A stretch of DNA of 64,000 nucleotides from Thermoanaerobaculia bacterium (lineage in GTDB: Bacteria > Acidobacteriota > Thermoanaerobaculia > Multivoradales > J023): contig JAUIJL010000009.1 of NCBI GenBank assembly GCA_030431255.1, positions 62,001-126,000 on the forward strand, in the 5' to 3' direction. The notes beneath the pieces were generated by a model. The model made no database searches. It had not been told where the DNA came from and saw only the letters and a program-made list of their open reading frames with translations. The stretch's first letter is position 1. The number at the start of each line of letters is the position of its first letter. Of the stretch, positions 46,330-55,636 are shown one piece after another. The position numbers were made by a program, and so were the translations under genes.

Positions 46330-47019
46330 TCATTTCGGCCCTTCGAATTCACCGTCTTTATAGCCATCGTCAAAGATCCACCAGGCAGAGCTGGCATAGG
46401 TATCGATGACCACATGCAGGAGGGTCGTGCCCTCCGGAAGATGCACGACGACTTGTAGCCAGGGGGGACCGTAGGGGATCCACCAATCCTCGTAGAAATA
46501 GGAGCTACCGGCCGGCAAGGTCGGATCTGAGGCCGGAAGCCGGTGTATGACTTCCTCTTCCGGGCCGGGTTCTCCTTGAATATCGAAGTAACCCGTGACG
46601 GTCGTCGGGGGAGCTTCTTCGCCGAGATAGACCACCTGGAGACGCACCTCGGTGAACAGCTCCACGTAGAGATAGCTGGGTATGGTGAAGACCATCGCCG
46701 CGTCGGGGGAGCCTGAAAAATAGCCGCCACCGTGGTCGGGGGTGTACGAAACATCGCCGTAGGCCCAGGCCAAGGGATATTGAGCCTCCGAAGGAAACTT
46801 GGCCCGCAGCAGAGGTTCGGCGTCACCTATGATCAATGGCACGTTGGCGTCAGGGTGAATCTGATGAATATCTTGATCCGTGATGAAGTCCCAGCCCGCC
46901 ACGGTGGAGAATTCCTTGAAGCGTTCAGCCGGCGGTAAAAGATCGCCGGCGAGGACCTCGATGGGCGTGGTTAGGGTGCACAGCATGAGTCCGAGATAGC
47001 AGATAGGTCGATGCATCAT
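46330..47019 (-). CDS. Exported hypothetical protein
   Basis: 229 residues. AAGGAG lies 2 nt before the first ATG and 5 nt before a second adjacent ATG, so translation may begin at 47016. A signal peptide (ICYLGLMLCTLTTPIEVLA) is followed by a beta-rich mature part (Y-L-Y-V-E-L-F-T-E-V-R-L-Q-V-V-Y, W-L-Q-V-V-V-H-L-P). The D-D-G-Y-K-D-G-E-F-E-G tail is acidic. No family recognised. Confidence 0.7.
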   Translation of the reverse strand: MMHRPICYLGLMLCTLTTPIEVLAGDLLPPAERFKEFSTVAGWDFITDQDIHQIHPDANVPLIIGDAEPLLRAKFPSEAQYPLAWAYGDVSYTPDHGGGYFSGSPDAAMVFTIPSYLYVELFTEVRLQVVYLGEEAPPTTVTGYFDIQGEPGPEEEVIHRLPASDPTLPAGSSYFYEDWWIPYGPPWLQVVVHLPEGTTLLHVVIDTYASSAWWIFDDGYKDGEFEGPK

Positions 47020-47044
47020 CGCTCCTTGTCGATTGACGGCTCTT

Positions 47045-47100
47045 GAGTCGATACCTGTGAGTCGATACCTGTGAGTCGGTTCAGGTGAGTCGCTGAGGAT
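47045..47100. repeat. 14-bp tandem repeat array
   Basis: Two exact copies of GAGTCGATACCTGT (47045-47058, 47059-47072) followed by two degenerate copies to 47100, in the upstream region of the gene ending 47019. Confidence 0.8.
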
Positions 47101-47182
47101 CTCTGCCGGCCCTACGCAGCCTCCCCGACCACAGATGAATGGATCTTCGAATTTCTAGCGGAGCCGACTCTAAAAATGGGAA

Positions 47183-47221
47183 ATCCCGCCGACCCGTGAA
47201 AATCCACGGGGTCGGCGGGAT
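47183..47221 (-). terminator. Terminator of the subtilisin gene 47255-49876
   Basis: A 16-bp stem (ATCCCGCCGACCCGTG with its complement, one bulged G) and a 6-nt loop, 33 nt past the stop. Minus-strand sequence after it is TTTCCCATTTTT, a good T-tract. Confidence 0.85.
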
Positions 47222-47254
47222 ATCGAGCCAGAAATCAACGGCCCGGTGGGGACG

Positions 47255-49876
47255 TCAGTTGACGTCGAGCAAGAGGCCGTAACCGATTGGCGGAGGGGGT
47301 ACCAATAGCGAAGGCTGGTAAACCTGAGCGCAATAGGTGCCGCCCTGGCCCGCCGGCACGTTATACGTCACCCAACCCGAGGCTCCCGTCACCGACCCGA
47401 ATCCGGACCGGTGCAGCCTCACGCTCGGCCCGCCTTGGGCGGTCAACACGGAAGCGTTGATCGTTTGATTCTGCTTGACCGGGAAGCAGTAATAGTCTTG
47501 ATCGCTGATCGTCGACCACTCTCCGGTGACGCCGAATTTATAAAACTCCGGCAACTGCTGAGCGGTCGAAATGGAATCGTTCGGCGCCGAGGTCTCAGGT
47601 CGATTGACGACGCCTTTCAAGGTGTAGGGAGCGGTACCGCTAGATTGGCCGAGCCCTCCCGAGGTCACCGCCATGAAGTCCGCGTACCACCAGGAAGACG
47701 TCGTCCAAGCAAGCTCCGAGGTGGTGCTGCCGTTGGTCGATGAGGCTTCGAGGAACGGGATGGGGCCGTTGTTGTTACAGGTGATGCCGATCTGGGAGAC
47801 CGAGTACAACCAAAGATCGTAGTTGAACGGCAGGTTGGATAGATCGGCCCGAAGCACATCGCCGGGTGCCATGCCATGGACTCGATAGTAGTCCGCGTCC
47901 AAATCGTCACCGATATAGCCCTGGATGATCTCCCCCGACAGCACCTCCCGTGCGTGCCGCAGCTGATCGTTGGTTTCATAGGGATCCGTGCCCAAGAAAC
48001 CGAGATCCATCAACCCGTAGCCGTAGACCGGATTCCATCCACCCGGCGAGCTCACCGTGCTCGAGAAATAGCTCTGGGAGGTGTTGTTGTTGAGCAAGGC
48101 CTTGATGCCCGGGACATCGAGATTTCCGTTCTGCTCGAGGAGGAGCGCCACGGCGCCGGCCACATGGGGCGCGGCCATGCTCGTTCCGCCGTTGGGTATA
48201 TATCCGCCACCGGTTGCGACGGACTCGACGAGCATGCCAGGGGCCGTGAGCTCCGGCTTACGCCGACCGTCCCGAGTCGGTCCCCAGCTGGAGAAGTCCG
48301 CGATCATGCTGCGCTGCATTTGGCTATTGAAGCTGCCGAAACAAGGCTTGGTGGTATGAGCACCGACCACGATCGCCTGTTCGGAGGTGCCGGGCATGCC
48401 CAACGTCTCTTCCCCGTCGACGTAGGAGGTGAAATAGGGTGCATCGTTGGGATCGGCGGTGTTCGACCGGACCCAAAAATCGATTTCGCTGGAGCCGCTC
48501 GGCACATTCATGCCCGAGATATCGATATGCCAATTGCCAAAGCCGAAACCCGATAGCGGCACGTTGTTGTCCCAATCCCAATTGCTCACAAAGATCTCCA
48601 CCTCATTGGCCGAGGTCCCGGGGGCGTAGACGGGAGTCGACGTGTTGCAGAGGATGACCCAACCCGACGCCGTGGTCAGAGACGAGCAAGCGTTGTTGCC
48701 GGATCCCAAGGGTTGCGTCAGATAATCGCCGCTGGGCGTCACTAGGTGCATGAGCAGATCTTCTCCCCCCGGGTAATAGCCGAGGACCTGGACCCAATTG
48801 TAGTTATTGGGAGTGGGATTCGAAACCAAGGGAAACGGCTGGACCTCCAAATCCGGGCCGATCACAGACAGCTGATGGAAAGTCTTGCGCTCGGCGTGAA
48901 TCCTGTCCATGCGCTCATTGCCGGCGGCGATCACCACGGCTCGCCCCGTAGACCCTGAGAGCACACTGTCGATGTGGCTCTCCATCGCCGAGGTGCCGTC
49001 GTGGGAGCCGCCATGCCCGCCCAAGCTCAGGTTGATCACGACTTCTTTGTTTTGTTGGGCGGCAATCTGAAGGATGTAGTCGATACCCAAAATAATCGAG
49101 TTGGAATAGAAATCGGTTTTCACCACCACAATGTCGGCTTCGGGGGCCATGCCCGCCATCTCATAGGCGCTACCCCCACCATTGGGGGCTGCGCCGTTGC
49201 CGGCGGCAATACCGGTGACGTGGGAGCCGTGCCCATGGATGTCCATTTGGGAGCAATTGTTGTTGTCAATGTCATTGGAGTTGCAAAATACGTTGGGGGC
49301 TTGGTCCCAAACTCCTAGGATCCGGGTTAACCCCGTATTTGGATCCTTGAAGTTGGGATGGCTCCAATCGATTCCGGTATCGATGACCCCGATGATCACA
49401 CCGTCGCCGGTCAAGCCGGTGAACACGCCACCGGATTCCGTCCGCAGGTGATCCGCGCCCGTATTCGGCACGCTGGTTTCGAGCACCGGTTTCAGCTTGT
49501 AGGGCAGGCTGATCGAGTGCACTCGGGGATGGTGGGCCAGCTCCTGCAGACGCTCGGGCAGGATATCGATCGTCGCCCAACCCGGGCTCGAGCTGCGGAC
49601 CACGGCGCCCAACCGCTTCAGCTCGTCCTCGCCGGCTTCGGTTCGAACGTGTAGGGAGAGAGCGGGCCGACCGTCGACGGTGGCGCGTCCTTGGGCACCG
49701 GCAAACTCGCTACGGAGGCTGTCCGGAATTTCTTCGCTGGGACGGTCGATCAGGGGTTGCAGCAACCGATGGACCACGGCGGCGCCCTCTTCGGCGGCGC
49801 TTATCGGACCGGCAAATCCCAGCCCAACGGCCAGAATCGCAATCAAAAGATGGGACAGAAGGGATCGAAATCTCAT
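47255..49876 (-). CDS. Exported subtilisin-like (S8) protease
   Basis: 873 residues. ATG 49876 has AAGGAG 7 nt upstream. The signal peptide ends GPISA. An I9-like prodomain (about 60-130) precedes the S8 domain with D166 (D-T-G-I-D), H216 (H-G-H-G-S-H) and S566 (G-T-S-M-A-A-P-H). A large insertion separates the histidine and serine (about 350 residues, with P/PA-domain-like sequence), as in bacillopeptidase-like S8 enzymes. The C-terminal region contains pre-peptidase-type beta domains (D-A-D-Y-Y-R-V-H, S-D-Q-D-Y-Y-C-F-P-V). It is divergent from the ECF sigma gene 49945, with only 68 nt between, and ends at its own terminator. Confidence 0.92.
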   Translation of the reverse strand: MRFRSLLSHLLIAILAVGLGFAGPISAAEEGAAVVHRLLQPLIDRPSEEIPDSLRSEFAGAQGRATVDGRPALSLHVRTEAGEDELKRLGAVVRSSSPGWATIDILPERLQELAHHPRVHSISLPYKLKPVLETSVPNTGADHLRTESGGVFTGLTGDGVIIGVIDTGIDWSHPNFKDPNTGLTRILGVWDQAPNVFCNSNDIDNNNCSQMDIHGHGSHVTGIAAGNGAAPNGGGSAYEMAGMAPEADIVVVKTDFYSNSIILGIDYILQIAAQQNKEVVINLSLGGHGGSHDGTSAMESHIDSVLSGSTGRAVVIAAGNERMDRIHAERKTFHQLSVIGPDLEVQPFPLVSNPTPNNYNWVQVLGYYPGGEDLLMHLVTPSGDYLTQPLGSGNNACSSLTTASGWVILCNTSTPVYAPGTSANEVEIFVSNWDWDNNVPLSGFGFGNWHIDISGMNVPSGSSEIDFWVRSNTADPNDAPYFTSYVDGEETLGMPGTSEQAIVVGAHTTKPCFGSFNSQMQRSMIADFSSWGPTRDGRRKPELTAPGMLVESVATGGGYIPNGGTSMAAPHVAGAVALLLEQNGNLDVPGIKALLNNNTSQSYFSSTVSSPGGWNPVYGYGLMDLGFLGTDPYETNDQLRHAREVLSGEIIQGYIGDDLDADYYRVHGMAPGDVLRADLSNLPFNYDLWLYSVSQIGITCNNNGPIPFLEASSTNGSTTSELAWTTSSWWYADFMAVTSGGLGQSSGTAPYTLKGVVNRPETSAPNDSISTAQQLPEFYKFGVTGEWSTISDQDYYCFPVKQNQTINASVLTAQGGPSVRLHRSGFGSVTGASGWVTYNVPAGQGGTYCAQVYQPSLLVPPPPIGYGLLLDVN

Positions 49877-49944
49877 GGGTTTCTCCTTGCTTTCGGGCCG
49901 GCGAGGGGACGCCGCGCCCTTGAACGTATCCTTGAAGGAATGGG

Positions 49945-50622
49945 GTGACTCACCTCTGTAGCGCCGTCACCCCTCGAAAACCATCATCCCGATCCGATGC
50001 TTTTGAAATCTGTAAAATCGTCCGGCACAAATGGAGTCGGCCCGAAAGGAGACACGGCATCGACACCCGCGGCGCGATAACCCAACTACTACAGCAGTGG
50101 CGCAATGGCGAAGGCCAGGCGCTGGACGAGCTGACACCTATGATTTATGCCGAGCTCCATCGGTTGGCGAGCCATCACATGCGTCTCGAAGATCGTGGTC
50201 ACCTCTTACAAACCACCGCCTTGGTCCATGAGGCCTTCCTCCGCTTGGTGGGCGCCGACGTGGACTATCAGGACCGCGACCACTTCTTCTCCCTCGCCTC
50301 CCGGCTGATGCGCCGGGTGCTGGTGGATTTGGCCCGTCGCCGAAAGACCGACAAACGCGGTGGCGGCGTCTCAGCCCTAGAGCTCGACGAGCAACAGGTG
50401 GCGATCGAGCCCGACGAGGCGATTCTCGAGCTCGATCAAGCGCTCCAGGATTTCGCTAGGATCGATCCGCGGAAGGCCGAGGTCATCGAGCTGCGCTACT
50501 TCGGCGGCTTGCAGGTGGCGGAAATTGTGTCCATCGTCGGACGGTCCATTGCCACCGTCGAGCGTGACCTGCGCATCGGCAAGGCCTGGCTGAAACGCCA
50601 CATGGAGGAGGATCCATCGTGA
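49945..50622 (+). CDS. ECF sigma factor of the TIGR02999-like class
   Basis: 225 residues from GTG 49945 (AAGGA 5 nt upstream). The sigma domain itself only begins near codon 39, an ATC at 50059 preceded by AAAGGAG 8 nt upstream, which would give 187 residues, the family norm. Both starts are possible. Family motifs are L-L-Q-T-T-A-L-V-H-E-A-F-L-R-L-V, F-F-S-L-A-S-R-L-M-R-R-V-L-V-D-L-A-R-R and V-I-E-L-R-Y-F-G-G-L. No anti-sigma gene is present. The Ser/Thr kinase gene starts 9 nt after the stop. In this class the partner kinase is thought to control the sigma factor. Confidence 0.9.
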   Translation: MTHLCSAVTPRKPSSRSDAFEICKIVRHKWSRPERRHGIDTRGAITQLLQQWRNGEGQALDELTPMIYAELHRLASHHMRLEDRGHLLQTTALVHEAFLRLVGADVDYQDRDHFFSLASRLMRRVLVDLARRRKTDKRGGGVSALELDEQQVAIEPDEAILELDQALQDFARIDPRKAEVIELRYFGGLQVAEIVSIVGRSIATVERDLRIGKAWLKRHMEEDPS

Positions 50623-50631
50623 AGCCGAGCG

Positions 50632-53208
50632 ATGGACGCTGACGGATCGAAGCAGGTAGAGTCGACGAAGCCCGATCCAACCGTCGGCTGGAGCCGGATC
50701 GAGGCCGCTTTTGACGAGCTGTTGGATCTAGAAGCCGCCGACCGTCCAGAAGCGCTCGCCCGGCTTCGAGTGCGGGATCCCGCCCTCGGCCGCGAGGTCG
50801 CTGCCTTGCTCGCTGCCGACGAAGCACCGGGCGACCCCCTCGGTGAAGCCGTGTCCGACGCCCTGGAACGGTCGGTCACCGAGGAGAGGACCCCGGAGTC
50901 GATCGGTCCCTATCGGATCCTTCGGGAGCTCGGTCGTGGCGGCATGGGAATCGTCTACTTGGCCGAGCGCGACGACTCCCAATATCGTCATCTGGTCGCG
51001 GTCAAGCTGCTCAAACGCGGGCTGGAAACCGCCGATCTCCTGCGGCGTCTGCGCCAAGAACGACAAATCCTCGCGGGCCTGGAGCATCCCGCGATCCCTC
51101 GCCTGCTCGGCGGTGGCTCGACGGAAGGCGGCCAACCGTATTTGGCCATGGAATTCGTCGATGGTGAGCCGATCGACATCTACTGCGACCTCCATCGGCT
51201 CGGCATCAAAGACCGGCTGGAGCTCTTTGCCCGGGTTTGCGACGCGGTCCAATACGCCCACGGCCAGCTGATCGTGCATCGAGACCTCAAACCCGCCAAC
51301 ATCCTCGTGACCGCGGTGGGGGATCCCAAGCTGCTCGACTTCGGCATCGCCAAGATTCTCGCCGCCTCTCCCTGGCCCCACACCCGAGCGGAGACCCAAT
51401 GGGGGGCCCGGCTCTTGACTCCGGTCTACGCCAGCCCGGAGCAAAGGGCCGGCGGCCTGTTGTCCACGGCCACCGACGTCTACTCCTTGGGCGTGATCCT
51501 GCATCTGCTGCTCACCGGTCGGCTTCCGGAAACCGACCCAGGCTCCGACACAAGTCCTGCCTGCTCCGCCGAGCACATCGCCGATCGCCGTGGCACGACG
51601 CCCAAAGGTCTGCAAAAAAGACTTCGCGGTGATCTCGAGACCCTGCTGGTTAAGGCATTGCAGCCGGAGGCCGGACGACGATACGGCTCGGTGCAGCAAA
51701 TGGTGGACGACATCCGCCGCCATTTGGAAAATCGGCCGATCAGCGCCAGACCGGATGCTTGGACTTACCACGTCGGTAAATTCGTCCGCCGCCATCGGAC
51801 CCAAGTGGTGGCCGGCGTTTTGCTCTTCGCCAGCCTGTCCGCCGGATTGGTCGGCACCACTTGGCAGGCCCATCGGGCGCGCCGACAAACGGCGCGAGCC
51901 GAGCACTTCCTCGACATGTTGGTGGAAGCTTCCCGGGCCGCGGACCCGTGGGCCAATCCGGGAGAGGTCGTGCCCGTGGATCGGGTGCTCGACGATTGGG
52001 CCCAACGTTTAAGGACCTGGATGCGGCAATATCCGTCGGACCAAGCCATGGTGTTGGAAACCATCGGACGGGTTCGCCTCCACCAAGGCCGCTTGGACGA
52101 CGCGGAACAGGCCCTGAGCTCGGTGGTCAGGGAGCACGAAACCAGCGGTGCCGAACCGGAACACCTCTCTCGGGCGCTCGCCGCCATGGCGGAGCTTCGC
52201 TTTGCACAGGGCCGCTGGCAAGAAGCAGAGACTCAGGGCCGTCGAGCGCTTTCCCTGCGTCGGCAGGCGGGCCCGGACCACCCCGAGCTGGCCGAGAGCC
52301 TCAACGATCTGGGTGCCATTCTGGAAGCCCAAGGACGATCCGAGGAAGCCCTCCAATTCTATTCCGAAGCCTTAGAGCTTCGACGCCGGCTGCTCGGACC
52401 CGAGGATCCCGCCACCGCCAATTCCTTGGGCAATCTGGGCGCCCTGGTCTTCCACCAGGGTCGGCTGGACGAGGCCGAGCTCCATCTGCGGAGCGCGGTG
52501 GCCACCTTGGAAAAGGCCTACGGGCCGGCGCATCCCACGGTCACCGAGCACCGCACCAATCTGGCGGAGGTGCTGCGGCAGAACGCGAAGGTCGACGAGG
52601 CCGAGACCCTCATGAGGGCCGCCCTCGCCGCGCAGCTTGAAGTGCTGGGCGAAGGCCACTCCCAGGTCGCTCGGAGCCGCGTCGGTTTGGCTTCGATGCT
52701 CTTCCAATCCGGGCAGGCCGACGAGGCCGAGCGGCTGTTGCGGGCCGCCATCGACAGCCAATTGGAGTCTGCGGGGCCCCGGCATCCGATCGTCGCCGAG
52801 CTCAGCATTCCCCTAGCCGATCTTCGATTTCGACTCGGTGACGTCGACGAAGCCGAAGCTCTTTATGAGAACGCGGTCGATATCTGGCGATCCCAGCCAA
52901 ATGCTCGGCCGACGGACCGTCGACGAAGCTTGGGACGTTTGGCCAATCTTCGAAGCCATCTCGGCCGTCACGAAGAGGCCGTCCCACTCTTTCAGGAGCT
53001 GCTCGACGTGACCCCCGGATCCCGAGAGGATCCGGGATTGAATCGCGGTCGATGGCTGCTCGCCCTAGGCAAGAGCCTCGCCGCGCTCGGACGAGCCGAC
53101 CAAGCCTCGGAGGTGCTCACAGACGCGGCTTGCCTGCTGCAATTTCAAGGCAAGGATCCCGCGGCCGCCATCGAGGCCCTCGAGCGGCTCAAGGCATCAC
53201 GCATTTGA
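50632..53208 (+). CDS. Transmembrane Ser/Thr protein kinase with TPR repeats
   Basis: 858 residues. An acidic N-terminus precedes the kinase domain (about 93-370): L-G-R-G-G-M-G-I-V-Y, VAVK with K125, H-R-D218-L-K-P-A-N, L-D-F-G and a degenerate activation segment (T-P-V-Y-A-S-P-E-Q). One TM helix (V-V-A-G-V-L-L-F-A-S-L-S-A-G-L-V-G) lies near 397-413. The C-terminal TPR array runs from about 475 to 840, with repeats of 42 residues. It is the partner of the ECF sigma 9 nt upstream, a gene pair typical of Acidobacteria and Planctomycetes. The last 20 nt overlap the convergent gene 53189. Confidence 0.92.
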   Translation: MDADGSKQVESTKPDPTVGWSRIEAAFDELLDLEAADRPEALARLRVRDPALGREVAALLAADEAPGDPLGEAVSDALERSVTEERTPESIGPYRILRELGRGGMGIVYLAERDDSQYRHLVAVKLLKRGLETADLLRRLRQERQILAGLEHPAIPRLLGGGSTEGGQPYLAMEFVDGEPIDIYCDLHRLGIKDRLELFARVCDAVQYAHGQLIVHRDLKPANILVTAVGDPKLLDFGIAKILAASPWPHTRAETQWGARLLTPVYASPEQRAGGLLSTATDVYSLGVILHLLLTGRLPETDPGSDTSPACSAEHIADRRGTTPKGLQKRLRGDLETLLVKALQPEAGRRYGSVQQMVDDIRRHLENRPISARPDAWTYHVGKFVRRHRTQVVAGVLLFASLSAGLVGTTWQAHRARRQTARAEHFLDMLVEASRAADPWANPGEVVPVDRVLDDWAQRLRTWMRQYPSDQAMVLETIGRVRLHQGRLDDAEQALSSVVREHETSGAEPEHLSRALAAMAELRFAQGRWQEAETQGRRALSLRRQAGPDHPELAESLNDLGAILEAQGRSEEALQFYSEALELRRRLLGPEDPATANSLGNLGALVFHQGRLDEAELHLRSAVATLEKAYGPAHPTVTEHRTNLAEVLRQNAKVDEAETLMRAALAAQLEVLGEGHSQVARSRVGLASMLFQSGQADEAERLLRAAIDSQLESAGPRHPIVAELSIPLADLRFRLGDVDEAEALYENAVDIWRSQPNARPTDRRRSLGRLANLRSHLGRHEEAVPLFQELLDVTPGSREDPGLNRGRWLLALGKSLAALGRADQASEVLTDAACLLQFQGKDPAAAIEALERLKASRI

Positions 53209-54097
53209 TGCCGAGCAAGGTGACGCCGGCCGCCGGCGACATGCGCTCGCCTCCCACCGAAATGCCGATCCCAGCCTCTGTTTCGAACGGTGCGGCGTCG
53301 AGGCCAAAGGGTAGAAAGCTCGCGTTCAAGGCGTCGGTGATCGCGGAAACCCCGGCGCCGGCATTAGCCGCGGCCTCACCGGTCAAATAGACCGTCAACC
53401 CCGCCTGCCAATGCTCTCGAAGCGGTTCCGCCATAAGCGCCTGGGCCTTTGGCACGACCTTGGTGGGCAGCTCCCGATGACGCCAACCGGGATCGAACGG
53501 ATCGTCACCACCCATGGTCACTTTCGCGGTGATTTCTGAGCAGCCGAACGGCCAACCGATGAAGATTCGACCACCGGGCAGGCCGTGTCCACCGGCATGA
53601 CCACCCGAGCCCGGCGGGTCGGGTTCCCACAGCAGAGCCACCACCGGCCCGACGATGGTCCGATCCCCGGAGCCTTGGAACCAAGACCCGTCACGGGTTT
53701 GAGCTTCCGGAGATACTGCCATGTCCGCAAGGGGAACCGTCACTCCTTCACGAACCACCACCCATGCCAGATTAGAAGCCCGCCCGCCGTGGATCACCGC
53801 TTGCAGGAGGTTGGGGGTCACCGCCAGCACCTCTCCGGTGGCCACCAACCCCTGGCCATCCACCAGCACCACGGAATAACGGGAAGGGTCCGCGATAAAG
53901 CCACTTCCGGTCAGCTCGATGACGTCACCGGCAGCGATGACTTGCGGCGAAACGCCCGTGATTTGTGGCAGAGCCTGGATCGGCGCCGACGTCAACAGGC
54001 CGGCGCCGATCGCCAGGAGCAAGAAAAGACCGAGCATCGGGGACAAGCTCGGCTCAGGAGAAGACCATTGGCTCGATCGGGAGAATCTTTTGTACAT
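53189..54097 (-). CDS. Exported IPT/TIG-domain protein
   Basis: 302 residues from ATG 54097, with GGAG 5 nt upstream. The frame extends to 54142 without a ribosome-binding site. A signal peptide with a long N-region has h-core MLGLFLLLAIGAGLLTSA. An IPT/TIG domain follows directly (P-Q-I-T-G-V-S-P-Q-V-I-A-A-G-D-V-I-E-L-T-G-S-G-F). The rest is Gly-rich with no enzyme motif. It overlaps the kinase gene end by 20 nt. Confidence 0.78.
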   Translation of the reverse strand: MYKRFSRSSQWSSPEPSLSPMLGLFLLLAIGAGLLTSAPIQALPQITGVSPQVIAAGDVIELTGSGFIADPSRYSVVLVDGQGLVATGEVLAVTPNLLQAVIHGGRASNLAWVVVREGVTVPLADMAVSPEAQTRDGSWFQGSGDRTIVGPVVALLWEPDPPGSGGHAGGHGLPGGRIFIGWPFGCSEITAKVTMGGDDPFDPGWRHRELPTKVVPKAQALMAEPLREHWQAGLTVYLTGEAAANAGAGVSAITDALNASFLPFGLDAAPFETEAGIGISVGGERMSPAAGVTLLGIKCVMP

Positions 54098-54183
54098 AGG
54101 GGCTCCGAAACAGATCGCGGAAAGGGTGACGACAGAATGCATCCAGAACGAATGCCAACACGAGGCTGGATGTCACCTATTAT

Positions 54184-54226
54184 CCACAATGTGGTTCCAC
54201 AATGTGGTTCCACAATGCGGTTCCAC
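54184..54226. repeat. 13-bp tandem repeats of a small palindrome
   Basis: Three copies of CCACAATGTGGTT (54184, 54197, 54210; the third has TGCGG) with a partial fourth. Each contains the dyad CCACA-A-TGTGG. It lies upstream of the IPT/TIG gene. Confidence 0.8.
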
Positions 54227-54326
54227 GAGACCTATCCGCGCTACCTCCAAGCGCCACCAAGGGAACCGTCGTCGGCCCCACTGATGAAGGCGAGCCTTGA
54301 GCTCCGCGGCCCTAGATGGTTTGAGC

Positions 54327-55214
54327 TCAGCGGCTCCTGAACAGGCCATTCAGCTCCCCGTAAGGCAGAGCTTCACCGGCATAGTTGAAAGTGCCTTCTT
54401 TCAGCACCTCGCTCGCCGCGCGGTCGAACGCACCCAATGCAGCCCGGGCGAGGCTCGAGCCGACACTGATCCGAGTGACACCCATCTCGGCCAAGTCTTG
54501 AACGCTGCCTTCGAAACCCGCCAGACCCATCACCACGTTGACCGGGCGATCCACGGAAGACACCACCGACGCGATATCTGCTTTCGAGCGCAAACCGGGC
54601 GCGTACAAAACGTCGGCACCCGCTTCCTGAAAGGCTTGGAGCCGCCGAATCGTGTCGCTGAGATCCGGCCGACCGTGGAGAAAATTCTCAGCCCGGGCGG
54701 TGAGCATGAATGGAATCTTCTTTCTCCGAGCCGCTTCCGCTGCGGCTCGGATTCGGTCCACCGCCAGACCGAAATCGTAGATGGGCTCTTCGGTGTCCCC
54801 GGTGGAGTCTTCGATGGAGCCACCCACAAGACCCACGCGCACGGCTCGATCGATCACCACCGCGACATCCTTTGGGTCCGCGCTCCATCCGTTTTCGAGA
54901 TCGGCGCTCACGGGAAGATCGGTCGCCTTGACGATGTCACGGGCATTCGCCAGGGTCTCGCCCGACGAAACCGCGCCATGGCCATCGCTCCTGCCCAAGG
55001 CAAAGGCCAAACCCGCGCTGGTGGTGGCCAACGCCTTAAACCCTCGTGCCGCCAACATTTTCGCGGTCCCCGCATCCCAGGGATTGGGAATCACGAAGCA
55101 GTTTCCAGGCCGGTGCAGGGCCTGAAATCGCTCCCCTTTTTCGACTTGTTTTTCGACTTGTTTTTCGACGTGGGCGCTGCTCACGGATCTTCGCCTTCGT
55201 CGGCTCCTCGACAC
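54327..55214 (-). CDS. Isocitrate lyase/PEP mutase-superfamily enzyme
   Basis: 295 residues from GTG 55214. An alternative GTG at 55184 removes a basic leader. The TIM barrel is recognisable: F-V-I-P-N-P-W-D-A-G-T-A, A-L-A-T-T-S-A-G, V-S-A-D-L-E-N-G (metal-binding D), G-G-S-I-E-D-S-T-G, L-T-A-R-A-E-N-F, and G-A-D-V-L-Y-A-P-G-L. The lyase K-x-C-G-H motif is absent, so isocitrate cleavage is unlikely. These subfamily proteins are often annotated as PEP phosphonomutase or 2-methylisocitrate-lyase-like. The N-terminus carries three V-E-K-Q repeats encoded by a 12-bp tandem repeat. Confidence 0.8.
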   Translation of the reverse strand: MSRSRRRRRSVSSAHVEKQVEKQVEKGERFQALHRPGNCFVIPNPWDAGTAKMLAARGFKALATTSAGLAFALGRSDGHGAVSSGETLANARDIVKATDLPVSADLENGWSADPKDVAVVIDRAVRVGLVGGSIEDSTGDTEEPIYDFGLAVDRIRAAAEAARRKKIPFMLTARAENFLHGRPDLSDTIRRLQAFQEAGADVLYAPGLRSKADIASVVSSVDRPVNVVMGLAGFEGSVQDLAEMGVTRISVGSSLARAALGAFDRAASEVLKEGTFNYAGEALPYGELNGLFRSR

Positions 55215-55636
55215 GGACGTTTGCTCAACGACGCGATCTTCAATCGTCCCAACAAGCTCTCAGGGCAATCCACGGCTGGGTTGCCGGCGCGGTCCAAGAG
55301 CCCTAGATCGAGGCCGTATCTCTCCTCAATCTTCCACGTCTGGGTCGATGGTGGTTGCAGCGAGGCAGGTTCAGGCAAAGAGGCCTTGGGCTGTGCCCTT
55401 GCCTTCCGGGAGTAGGTGGTCGGCCGATCATGGACACCCGATTCGCAGTGGGTCATGCGGATGATTCCTCGGAGTAGGCTGCTGGAGGTGCGTGCTTTCG
55501 AAGCCACGGACTCGGACACGAAGGGTAGCGGTAAATGCTTCAACAAAACTGGATGCCGTCTTATTCCCGCCCTGGAGATTTTTCTCTCGATCCACTCACT
55601 TTCGCAACCCGAAGGGTCTGATCGATCGGCCCAGCA
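55215..55636. other. Intergenic region before the PEP-mutase-like gene
   Basis: 422 nt between two minus-strand genes. An open frame at 55181-55546 exists, but its composition is not coding-like and I recognise nothing in it. Confidence 0.45.

Noticed and set aside
55181-55546. 121-codon minus-strand frame
   Set aside because: No coding bias, no motif, and overlap with the start of the neighbouring gene.
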